From: Burkholderiales bacterium
GTDB taxonomy: Bacteria; Pseudomonadota; Gammaproteobacteria; Burkholderiales; Burkholderiaceae_C
Length of the DNA: 64,000 bases
Reading direction: 5' to 3'
NCBI GenBank assembly: GCA_003963005.1
Contig: RXJW01000003.1
Coordinates: 1-64,000, forward strand
The notes beneath the pieces were generated by a model. It saw only the letters and a list, made by a program, of their open reading frames with translations, ran no database searches and was not told the origin of the DNA. How positions within the stretch are numbered: the stretch's first letter is position 1; the number at the start of each line of letters is the position of its first letter. Of this stretch, positions 16,714 through 23,600 are shown piece after piece. Both the position numbers and the translations under genes were made by a program.

Positions 16714-17472
16714 ATGAGCGATCGCCCCATCTCCGACCCCCAGTCGACGCCGCCGGCGCCGGCCGTTGTCGACGCGACCGCCCGCCAGCTGGCCTCCGCC
16801 CGCCGCCGCCGCTTCATCAAGCTCGGCGGGGCAGCGGTCCCGACGGCCCTGACCCTGGCCAGCCGCCCGGTGATGGCCTGGCATTGCAACACGGCGTCGA
16901 CCTGGGGCTCGGCGCAAGGCATGTCCAACAGTGCCTACACCCGGTCGCAGGACTTGAACGTCCGCCTGTTCCCGGACGAGACCTACACGACCGCCTGCTG
17001 GCTCAACAACACGGCCCGTGCCGGGCTGAGCGGCAACCCCTGGGGCTGCCTGCCGCTCGGCTGCGACACCGCCAACCCGACCAACAGCAAGTACTACAAG
17101 GGCTACACCGTCGCCCAACTGCTCGCCAACACGGGCGGTGCGACGATTGCCGGCGTCAATACGGCCGACACCGTCTGGAGCATCCTGAACGGCGCACCCC
17201 AGCGGCCGGCCAGCAGCCCCTTCAACGGCAGGCTCGTGAACAGCAATTCCACCTGCGGCGAGTTCCAGAAGCTGATGCTCGTGGCGTGGCTGAACTTCAA
17301 GGTGCTGAACTCGACGTTGAACAAGTGCCTCGCACCCAACAGCACCAACGTGCTGGTCAAGTTCGGCAACACCTCCTACGTCGACCCGACCGGCGCCACG
17401 TGGACGCAGGCCAGGATCGTCACGTACCTGAAGAAGAACTTCGTCGCCTGCGCAGACGACAACTGCGTCTGA
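16714..17472 (+). CDS. Tat-exported Cys-rich protein of HPr-rel-A cassette
   Basis: 252 residues. A long N-region leads to RRRRFIKLGG (30-39), a twin-arginine signal with hydrophobic segment AAVPTALTLAS and probable cleavage after RPVMA. The mature part begins WHCNTAS and is rich in Asn, Thr and Trp. It has eight cysteines, an even number suggesting disulfides, including GCLPLGC and the last two near the very end (ACADDNCV). No enzyme motif is visible. It lies 22 bases upstream of the PqqD-like gene and in the same direction as the kinase and nucleotidyltransferase, so it is the best candidate for the protein acted on by that cassette. Confidence 0.7.
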   Translation: MSDRPISDPQSTPPAPAVVDATARQLASARRRRFIKLGGAAVPTALTLASRPVMAWHCNTASTWGSAQGMSNSAYTRSQDLNVRLFPDETYTTACWLNNTARAGLSGNPWGCLPLGCDTANPTNSKYYKGYTVAQLLANTGGATIAGVNTADTVWSILNGAPQRPASSPFNGRLVNSNSTCGEFQKLMLVAWLNFKVLNSTLNKCLAPNSTNVLVKFGNTSYVDPTGATWTQARIVTYLKKNFVACADDNCV

Positions 17473-17494
17473 CGGGAGTTCCCCCACCCTTGCT

Positions 17495-17776
17495 GTGGTG
17501 ACGCACTGGCAGCTGAACCGCGCCGACCAGGTGCGGGTACGAGAGTGGGATGATGGCGGCGTGATCTACGACGCGGCCAACGGCAACACCCACCTCCTCG
17601 ATCCGCTGGGCCTGGAACTGCTGGACCTGTTGCGCCAGCATGCCTGGGATCTGGGTGCGCTGGTGGCCGAACTTGCGCCCGTCATGCCTGACGACGTGCC
17701 GGCCAGCGATGTCCCCCGCGTGCTGCAGGCCAAGCTCGAGCAATTGATCCGGCTGGACCTGGTGTCACCCGCATGA
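17495..17776 (+). CDS. HPr-rel-A system PqqD-family protein
   Basis: 93 residues with the PqqD/RiPP-recognition-element fold signature: VREWDDGGVIYDAANGNTHLLDPLGLELLDLL and the trailing helix VLQAKLEQLIRLDLV. PqqD-like domains are peptide-binding chaperones that present a substrate leader to modifying enzymes. The start is uncertain: GTG at 17495 or 17498, with GGGAG rather far upstream. The stop overlaps the next gene by ATGA (17773-17776), so it is translationally coupled to the HprK-related kinase. This tight pair is characteristic of the annotated but uncharacterised 'HPr-rel-A' system. Confidence 0.78.
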   Translation: MVTHWQLNRADQVRVREWDDGGVIYDAANGNTHLLDPLGLELLDLLRQHAWDLGALVAELAPVMPDDVPASDVPRVLQAKLEQLIRLDLVSPA

Positions 17777-18705
17777 CGCAGCGCCTCGCCGCCCTCGGCG
17801 AGGGGGATGTGCTGCAGCTACTTCGTGGCCCGGGACTGACCCTGCAGCTGCCTCCCTTCGTGGCCCGGTTGACCTCCGACATTCCGCGCGTAGCGATCGA
17901 TCTGCTGCGGCTGTACGGCGATTTCGAGCTCGGCGACGTGGACGACTTCGCCGACTTTCACCTCGCCGTTAGCCACGACCGTGGCCTGCACGCCGTCTGG
18001 CGGCGTCTCGCCGGGCGACGGCAGGCGCGCTTCTCGACCGACGGCCTCGCAGCCTTCACCACCCTGCCCGCCCAGCAGGCCTTCCACATGGTGGAGTGGG
18101 GGTTGAATTGGGCCGTGACGGCGCATGCCCATCACTTCGTCGTTTACCACGCGGCCGTGCTGGAACGGGGTGGCCGTGCGCTGGTGCTCCCCGCACCGCC
18201 GGGCTCCGGCAAGAGCACGCTGACCGCCGCGCTCGCCCACCGCGGCTGGCGCCTGCTGTCGGACGAACTGGCCTTGCTGGACGCCCGCGAAGGCATGCTC
18301 TACGGCCTGGCGCGCCCGGTCAACCTCAAGAACCAGGCCATCCCGCTGATGCGCGCCTTCGCGCCCGACGCCGTGATGACCGAGCCGGTCCCGGACACGC
18401 TCAAAGGCACCCTGTCGCTGATGAAGGCACCCGCTGACGCCATCGCGCGGGTGCGTGAGGGGGCGCGGCCGGCGTGGGTCGTCGTGCCGAGCTACGAGGC
18501 CGGCGCGACGGCCTACCTGGAACCGCTGCCCAAGGCCCAGGCGCACCTGCTGCTCGCCGACCAGGCCTTCAACTACGACATCCATGGGGTCAACGGCTTC
18601 GAAGCCACGGCCGATCTGGTGGACGGCGCCAGTTGCTGGGCCTTCACCTACGCCAGCCTGGACGATGCCGTGCGGGTGTTTGATGAACTCGCCGCCGCCC
18701 CATGA
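17773..18705 (+). CDS. HprK-related kinase A
   Basis: 310 residues. The C-terminal half has an HPr-kinase/phosphorylase-like P-loop, PAPPGSGKSTLTAAL (Walker A at about 143-149), preceded by YHAAVLE with a His at 126 and followed by LLSDELALLD (163-165 SDE) at the position of the HprK catalytic acids. The N-terminal half is specific to this family. HprK homologues phosphorylate serine on proteins; members in lasso-peptide clusters phosphorylate the precursor peptide C-terminus. Start and stop are both ATGA-type; the stop TGA at 18703-18705 coincides with the first bases of the inserted 77-bp repeat. Confidence 0.82.
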   Translation: MTQRLAALGEGDVLQLLRGPGLTLQLPPFVARLTSDIPRVAIDLLRLYGDFELGDVDDFADFHLAVSHDRGLHAVWRRLAGRRQARFSTDGLAAFTTLPAQQAFHMVEWGLNWAVTAHAHHFVVYHAAVLERGGRALVLPAPPGSGKSTLTAALAHRGWRLLSDELALLDAREGMLYGLARPVNLKNQAIPLMRAFAPDAVMTEPVPDTLKGTLSLMKAPADAIARVREGARPAWVVVPSYEAGATAYLEPLPKAQAHLLLADQAFNYDIHGVNGFEATADLVDGASCWAFTYASLDDAVRVFDELAAAP

Positions 18706-18779
18706 GCGCCGCGCCGGGCCGTCCCAAGCAAGCTCGCTCCCGCCTGGCGGGACAGCGCGCAGCGCGAAGGGTGCACCCG
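18703..18779 (+). repeat. 77-bp start-codon element, copy 1
   Basis: First of two perfect tandem 77-bp units between the kinase and nucleotidyltransferase genes. It starts with TGA, shared with the kinase stop, and ends in CACCCG. It contains a stem CCCGCC-T-GGCGGG, outer GTCCC/GGGAC complements, and near its end GAAGGG. A TGA follows each unit, so its end plus the following bases read GTGA, that is, a GTG start codon. Confidence 0.92.
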
Positions 18780-18856
18780 TGAGCGCCGCGCCGGGCCGTC
18801 CCAAGCAAGCTCGCTCCCGCCTGGCGGGACAGCGCGCAGCGCGAAGGGTGCACCCG
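18780..18856 (+). repeat. 77-bp start-codon element, copy 2
   Basis: Identical to copy 1 base for base. Its last G is the first base of the GTG start codon of the nucleotidyltransferase gene, and GAAGGG (18843-18848) lies about 7 bases before that start, so the element appears to supply the translation initiation site. Removal of both units would leave ATGAGCCC, an ATGA overlap of kinase stop and downstream start. Confidence 0.92.
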
Positions 18857-19938
18857 TGAGCCCACCGCTGCTGCTGCAAGTCCTGCTGGCGCCCGCCGAA
18901 GCCGCGCGGTTGAGCCTGGCGGACTGGGACCTGCTGATCCGCCAGGCGCGTCGCGCCAACCTCATCGCGCGCCTGGCCACCGAGCTGCAACCCCAGCTCG
19001 ATGACCTGCCCGCCGCGCCGGTGCGCCATCTGCGTGCGGCCCTTCTGATCGCGGGGCGCCAGCGCATCGCCACGCGCTGGGAAGTGGCCTGCATCCGCCG
19101 GGCGCTGGCGCCGCACGGCATCGAACCGATCCTGCTGAAGGGTGCGGCCTACCTGATGCGGGACCTGCCCGCCGCTCGCGGCCGTCTGTTCGGCGACGTG
19201 GACCTGCTCGTGCCCCGCCACCAGCTGGCAGCGGCCGAGGCGGCATTGATCGATGCAGGCTGGGCGTTCGACGCCGAACTCACCGACTACGACCGCCGCT
19301 ACTACCGGGACTGGATGCACGAGATCCCGCCGCTGTTCCACCGGCAGCGTGACACGGCACTCGACCTGCACCACACGATCCTGCCACCGACGGCGCGCGT
19401 GAAGGTCAACACCGAGGCTCTGTTCGCCGACGCGCTGCCTGTGCCCGACATGCCGGGCGTGCGGGTGCTCGCGCCGGTGACGATGTTCCTGCACAGCGCC
19501 GCGCACCTGTTCCACGAGGGCGAACTGGACAATGGATTGCGGGATCTCTTCGACCTGGATGCGCTGTTGCGCGACTTCGGGCGAGATGCGACCTTCTGGC
19601 CCCGCCTGGTGCCGCGGGCTCGGGAGCTGGGTCTGGGCAGGCCGTTGTTCCATGCGCTGCGCTACACCACCCAACTGCTGGACACACCCGTGCCGGCCGC
19701 TGTGCTGCAGTCGGCAGCGACGGACGCTCCCGCCGCGCAGCGCCTGCTCGATGGGTGCTACCTCCGCGCCCTGATGCCCGCTCATGCGAGCTGTGACGAC
19801 GCCTTCACCGGTGCGGCACGCTTGGGCCTATACGTTCGCTCGCACTGGCTGCGCATGCCGGTGGGCCTGCTGGCCACCCACCTCGCGCGCAAGGCCTGGG
19901 GGCGCTTGCAGCCGCCGGCAGAAGCGCTGAAGGTCTGA
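18856..19938 (+). CDS. Nucleotidyltransferase-fold protein (NTP_transf_5)
   Basis: 360 residues. The nucleotidyltransferase signature of the NTP_transf_5 family is clear: PILLKGAAYLMRDLPAARGRLFGDVDLLVP, with the metal-binding pair in GDVD at 113-116. The C-terminal part (FLHSAAHLFHEGELDNGLRDLFDLDALL) has the His/Asp-rich helices usual in this family. Related proteins occur with HprK-like kinases in lasso peptide clusters and in polysaccharide loci; the chemistry is mostly unproven. The GTG start is contributed by the 77-bp element. It is the last gene of the cassette. Confidence 0.8.
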   Translation: MSPPLLLQVLLAPAEAARLSLADWDLLIRQARRANLIARLATELQPQLDDLPAAPVRHLRAALLIAGRQRIATRWEVACIRRALAPHGIEPILLKGAAYLMRDLPAARGRLFGDVDLLVPRHQLAAAEAALIDAGWAFDAELTDYDRRYYRDWMHEIPPLFHRQRDTALDLHHTILPPTARVKVNTEALFADALPVPDMPGVRVLAPVTMFLHSAAHLFHEGELDNGLRDLFDLDALLRDFGRDATFWPRLVPRARELGLGRPLFHALRYTTQLLDTPVPAAVLQSAATDAPAAQRLLDGCYLRALMPAHASCDDAFTGAARLGLYVRSHWLRMPVGLLATHLARKAWGRLQPPAEALKV

Positions 19939-19998
19939 AGGGATGGGCCCGATCAAGCCGGCGCAGACCGCCTTGTGACCTGGCCGCCTGGATCGCGC

Positions 19999-20220
19999 TC
20001 AGGCCGGACGGCGCGACAGCCAGCTCAGCGGGGACTCCTGGTGCGCGCGACCAGACTGGGATTCCAGCAGGTCGCTCGGCGGCTGGCTGCGGTACTCGCT
20101 GATGCCGCCTCCGTCCAGGCAGGCATCCAGCCCGAAAGCGGTTCCGAGGTCGGCCGGATCGGGCGCATGGCGCGCAGCGACGTCACGGCGGAACAGACGC
20201 AGTGATGGGACGAATCGCAT
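19999..20220 (-). CDS. Small hypothetical protein
   Basis: 73 residues from an ATG at 20220 that has a good Shine-Dalgarno (GAGAGG, 6 bases upstream). The product (MRFVPSLRLFRRDVAARH...) has a basic N-terminus, a Gly/Asp-rich middle (TAFGLDACLDGGG) and a Ser/Arg-rich end; no membrane segment and no known motif. It converges with the nucleotidyltransferase gene, leaving about 60 bases. Ribosome site and GC-rich codon use favour a real gene, but no family was recognised. Confidence 0.45.
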   Translation of the reverse strand: MRFVPSLRLFRRDVAARHAPDPADLGTAFGLDACLDGGGISEYRSQPPSDLLESQSGRAHQESPLSWLSRRPA

Positions 20221-20280
20221 GGCGCACCTCTCGGACTCATCGGCGCCGACAACCGCATCGACCCCGTGCAGGCAGTGTGC

Positions 20281-20305
20281 GGGATTCGTGTGACAACCGA
20301 ATCCC
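20281..20305. promoter_or_regulatory. Perfect 8-bp inverted repeat, possible operator
   Basis: GGGATTCG (20281-20288) and CGAATCCC (20298-20305), spacer 9, lie 60 bases upstream of the small minus-strand gene start (20220) in an otherwise gene-free stretch of about 300 bases. The spacing of nearly two helical turns between arm centres fits a dimeric repressor site. Confidence 0.45.
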
Positions 20306-20433
20306 CCACGTGTGAGTAAATATTGCCTGCTCATGCATTACCGCACGCGCTCGTGGGCCGTTTTCCCCAGTGGCGATGGGGCCCCGCGACACGGGACCCT
20401 GCGTTCGCGGGGGCGTTGCGCGTTTGCAATTGT

Positions 20434-20463
20434 TTGCCCACGCTCAACAGGCGTAGGGATAGT
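20434..20463 (+). promoter_or_regulatory. Candidate sigma-70 promoter
   Basis: TTGCCC (20434-20439) and GATAGT (20458-20463) with an 18-base spacer, about 55 bases before the small membrane-peptide ATG at 20517. The match is moderate. Confidence 0.4.
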
Positions 20464-20516
20464 CTGAAACACCCGCGCTCATAAGCTCTCTTCCCTCGTT
20501 TGCCCCCGGCTCTTGC

Positions 20517-20690
20517 ATGAGTTCAAACCTGTTGACCTGGCTGTCCAGCGGTCTGATCGCCCTCGTGCTGGGTGCCACGCTCTGGCTGGCCCACGCCGTC
20601 CACCCCGAGCAGGACGGGCCGCAGTTGCTGGTGGCCCAGGCTGCCCACATGCCAGCTGCGGCGGCCTCGGCAGTCACCCCGTCGCACTGA
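20517..20690 (+). CDS. 57-residue single-pass membrane peptide
   Basis: A short frame with Met-Ser-Ser-Asn, then a clear hydrophobic segment (LLTWLSSGLIALVLGATLWLA, residues 5-25), and a soluble Ala/His-rich tail. It ends one base before the argP stop codon on the other strand. A promoter-like pair (20434-20463) precedes it, but no convincing Shine-Dalgarno does. Its function is unknown; size and topology fit small membrane regulators. Confidence 0.4.
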   Translation: MSSNLLTWLSSGLIALVLGATLWLAHAVHPEQDGPQLLVAQAAHMPAAAASAVTPSH

Positions 20691-21596
20691 TCAGGCCAGA
20701 TCCCGCCGCGCGCCGGCTCCCAGGGCCTGGCCGATGCGGTCCAGCAGTGCATCGCGCCCTTGCAGCTGCCATTGGTGCCAGTACAGCGCCACGTCGATGC
20801 CGACCTCAGGCCTGATCACGACCAGTTGCCCCTGCGCCACCCATGGCCGCACCTGCACCTCCGGCGCGACACCCACGCCCCAGCCCATGAGCGCCGCCCG
20901 CACGTAGGCCTCGCTGGAGGGCACGAAGCGTTCGCGAAGCCGCGGCGCCCGGATGCCGAACGCACGCGACACCCACAGCGCCTGCGTGTCGTCCTTGCGG
21001 TTGAACACCAGGAAGGGCGTGTCTGCGAAATTGCCGGCGTGCAGGCCATCGGGCAGCCGCGTCGCCAGAAAGCCGGGGCTGGCCACGGCCACATAGCGCA
21101 TGACGCCCAGCGGCTGCACGCGGCAGCCCTGCAGCGCCTCGGCCACCGTCGACACGCAGCCCAGCACGGCCCCCTCGCGCAGCCGGTCGTGGGTGAAGTC
21201 CTGGTCGTCCACGACCAGCTCCAAGCCGTAGCCTTCGCGCAGGCCCTGCTGCACGAGCGCATCCAGCGCCGGCAGCACCCAGGTCGCCAGGCTGTCGGCG
21301 TTCACGGCAATCGCCAGGCGCGACTGCGGCGCCACCCGCTCGCCCAGCTCCCGGGCCACATCCACGCGCAAGGCCTGCATCTGCCGCGCGAACCGCAGCA
21401 GCACCTTGCCGGCCTCGGTGAGCCGCAAGGGGCGAGAGCGCACCACCAGGGGCTGTCCAACCTGGGCCTCCAGCGAACGCAGGCGCTGCGACACCGCGCT
21501 CTGCGTGATCGACAGGCGCTGGGCGGCCCGCTCGAAGCCCTGCTCGTCGGCGAGGGCCGCCAGGCAATCCAGCGCCGCAGGATCGAATTCGTTCAT
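20691..21596 (-). CDS. argP: LysR-family regulator ArgP
   Basis: 301 residues. The HTH (LAALADEQGFERAAQRLSITQSAVSQRLRSLEAQVGQPLVVR) and effector domain match the ArgP/IciA subgroup, including WVLPALDALVQQG, FNRKDD and the C-terminal WHQW. ArgP activates the arginine/lysine exporter gene argO according to intracellular basic amino acids. The start at 21596 (MNEFDPAALDCLAAL) fits the family. The gene is head-to-head with the LysE-type exporter (starts 74 bases apart), the classic argP-argO pairing, so the shared intergenic region is the expected binding site. Confidence 0.9.
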   Translation of the reverse strand: MNEFDPAALDCLAALADEQGFERAAQRLSITQSAVSQRLRSLEAQVGQPLVVRSRPLRLTEAGKVLLRFARQMQALRVDVARELGERVAPQSRLAIAVNADSLATWVLPALDALVQQGLREGYGLELVVDDQDFTHDRLREGAVLGCVSTVAEALQGCRVQPLGVMRYVAVASPGFLATRLPDGLHAGNFADTPFLVFNRKDDTQALWVSRAFGIRAPRLRERFVPSSEAYVRAALMGWGVGVAPEVQVRPWVAQGQLVVIRPEVGIDVALYWHQWQLQGRDALLDRIGQALGAGARRDLA

Positions 21597-21669
21597 AAGC
21601 CGGGCTAATGTACGGCGAATAATATGAATGGCCCTTCTTGAAATCAGGTCGGCTGCAGAGAATCGGCCG

Positions 21670-22308
21670 ATGCCCGCTGGCGACCCCACCTTCGCGACAG
21701 CCCCTGCCGTGTTCGTGCAGGGCTGGCTGATGGGCGCCGGGCTCATCCTCGCGATCGGCGCGCAGAACGCGCTGGTGCTGCGCCAGGGCCTGCGCCGCGA
21801 GCACGTGGGCGCGGTGGTTGCGGTGTGCACGTTGTCGGACTGGCTGCTGATCGCCCTCGGCGTCTTCGGGCTGGGCGCACTGATCCAGGCCCAACCGCTG
21901 TTGCTGGAAGTGTTCCGGTTCGGCGGCGCCGCCTTCCTGCTGGGTTATGCCGTGCTGGCCGCCCGCCGCGCCTGGCGCCCCGGCACGGGCCTGAGTGGCG
22001 CCGGCACCGGTGCCAGCCTCGGCGCCACGGTCTCGGCGGCGCTGGCCTTCACCTACCTCAACCCGCACGTCTACCTGGACACGGTCGTGCTACTCGGTGG
22101 GCTGGGCGCACGCCAGCCGCCCGAAATGCGCGGCGCCTTCGCGGCCGGTGCGGCGCTCGCCTCGGCGATGTGGTTCGGCCTGCTCGGGTTCGGTGCCGCC
22201 GCGGCCGCGCCCCGGCTGCAGAACGCCACGACCTGGCGCGTCGTCGATGGCCTTGTGGCTTTGCTGATGACCGGCCTCGGTTTACAACTCCTCCTGCAAC
22301 CCCTCTAA
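21670..22308 (+). CDS. argO: LysE/ArgO-type basic amino acid exporter
   Basis: About 212 residues, hydrophobic, with five to six membrane segments. The family motif AIGAQNALVLRQGL lies near residue 30 and YLNPHVYLDTVVLLG further on. LysE family proteins export L-lysine and L-arginine. An alternative upstream ATG (21628) would add 14 residues lying between the divergent promoters, so I prefer 21670 (MPAGDPTF). Control by the divergent ArgP is expected. dadA follows after 17 bases, so export and oxidation of amino acids may be co-expressed. Confidence 0.88.
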   Translation: MPAGDPTFATAPAVFVQGWLMGAGLILAIGAQNALVLRQGLRREHVGAVVAVCTLSDWLLIALGVFGLGALIQAQPLLLEVFRFGGAAFLLGYAVLAARRAWRPGTGLSGAGTGASLGATVSAALAFTYLNPHVYLDTVVLLGGLGARQPPEMRGAFAAGAALASAMWFGLLGFGAAAAAPRLQNATTWRVVDGLVALLMTGLGLQLLLQPL

Positions 22309-22325
22309 GAACTCGAAGGAACGCC

Positions 22326-23600
22326 ATGAAGATCGTCGTTCTCGGCGCCGGCATCATCGGCATCGCCACCGCCTGGTACCTGCTGGAAGAGGGGCACGAC
22401 GTCATCGTCGTCGACCGCCAGCCCGATGCTGCACTGGAGACGAGCTTCGCCAACGGCGCCCAGATCTCGGTGAGCTTCTGCGAGCCCTGGGCGAACGCCG
22501 GTGCGCCCTTCAAGGTGGCCAAATGGCTGCTGCGCGACGACTCCCCGCTGCTGTTCCGACCGCGGCTGGACCCGAACCAGTGGCGCTGGGGCCTGGCCTT
22601 CCTGCTGCAATGCACGAACGCAGCGTTCGAGCGCAACGTCGAGGAACTGGTGCAGCTCGGCCGCTACTCGCACGAGTCGCTGAAGGCGCTCGTCGCGAGC
22701 ACCGGCATCACCTACGACCGCCTCGAGCGCGGCATCCTGCACTTCTTCTCCAGCCAGGCCGACTTCGACAACGGGGCGGCGGGCGCGGAGATCATGCGCC
22801 GCCACGGCGTGGACCGCCGGGTGCTCAACCGCGAAGAGGTGCTGAAGGTCGAGCCGGCGCTGGCCGCCTTCGGCCCCAAGGTGTTCGGCGGCACCTTCAC
22901 GCCCAGCGACGAAAGCGGCGACGCCAAGGTCTTCACGCAGAAGCTGGCTCAGCGCTGCGCCGATCGCGGCGTGCAGTTCCTGTACGAACACGACATCCTG
23001 GCCCTGCAGCGCGCCGGGGGCGACATCGAGTCGGCGCAGATCGCCCACATCCGCACCGGCGAGCGCAAGACGATCAAGGCCGATGCCTTCGTCGCTGCGA
23101 TGGGTTCCTACACGCCCGCCCTGGTACGGCCGCTGGGCGAGTTCCTGAACATCTATCCCGCCAAGGGCTACTCCGCCACGTTGCGCCTGAAGAGGCCGGA
23201 GGCCGCCAGCGTCGTGAGCCTGCTCGACGACACCCGCAAGATCGCGATCTCGCGCCTGGGCGATCACATCCGCATCGCCGGCACGGCCGAACTGTCCGGT
23301 TTCGATCTGAACCTGGACTCGGCCACCGCCAAGGTGCGCTGCTCGGCCCTGGTGCGGCGCTACGAAGAACTCTTCCCCGGCGTGGCCGACACGAGCGAGC
23401 CGAACTTCTGGACGGGCCTGCGCCCCAGCACGCCCACCAACATCCCCTACATCGGCCGCAGCAAGGCTGCGCGCAACCTGTGGCTCAACGCCGGACACGG
23501 CACGCTGGGCTGGACGCATGGCGCAGGCTCCGGACGCGCCCTGGCCGAGCTCATCGCCGGTCGCAAGCCGGCGATGGCCTTCCGCTGCTACAACACCTGA
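22326..23600 (+). CDS. dadA: D-amino acid dehydrogenase
   Basis: 424 residues. The N-terminal FAD-binding Rossmann motif VLGAGIIGIATAWYLLEEGHDVIVVDRQ is typical of DadA, followed by SFANGAQIS and SFCEPWANAG. The C-terminal region (TNIPYIGRS, NAGHGTLGWTHGAGSGRALAELI) closes the FAD site. DadA oxidatively deaminates D-amino acids, mainly D-alanine, feeding electrons to the respiratory chain at the inner membrane. The start is supported by AAGGA eight bases upstream. The stop is directly adjacent to the convergent prsT stop (no gap). Confidence 0.94.
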   Translation: MKIVVLGAGIIGIATAWYLLEEGHDVIVVDRQPDAALETSFANGAQISVSFCEPWANAGAPFKVAKWLLRDDSPLLFRPRLDPNQWRWGLAFLLQCTNAAFERNVEELVQLGRYSHESLKALVASTGITYDRLERGILHFFSSQADFDNGAAGAEIMRRHGVDRRVLNREEVLKVEPALAAFGPKVFGGTFTPSDESGDAKVFTQKLAQRCADRGVQFLYEHDILALQRAGGDIESAQIAHIRTGERKTIKADAFVAAMGSYTPALVRPLGEFLNIYPAKGYSATLRLKRPEAASVVSLLDDTRKIAISRLGDHIRIAGTAELSGFDLNLDSATAKVRCSALVRRYEELFPGVADTSEPNFWTGLRPSTPTNIPYIGRSKAARNLWLNAGHGTLGWTHGAGSGRALAELIAGRKPAMAFRCYNT

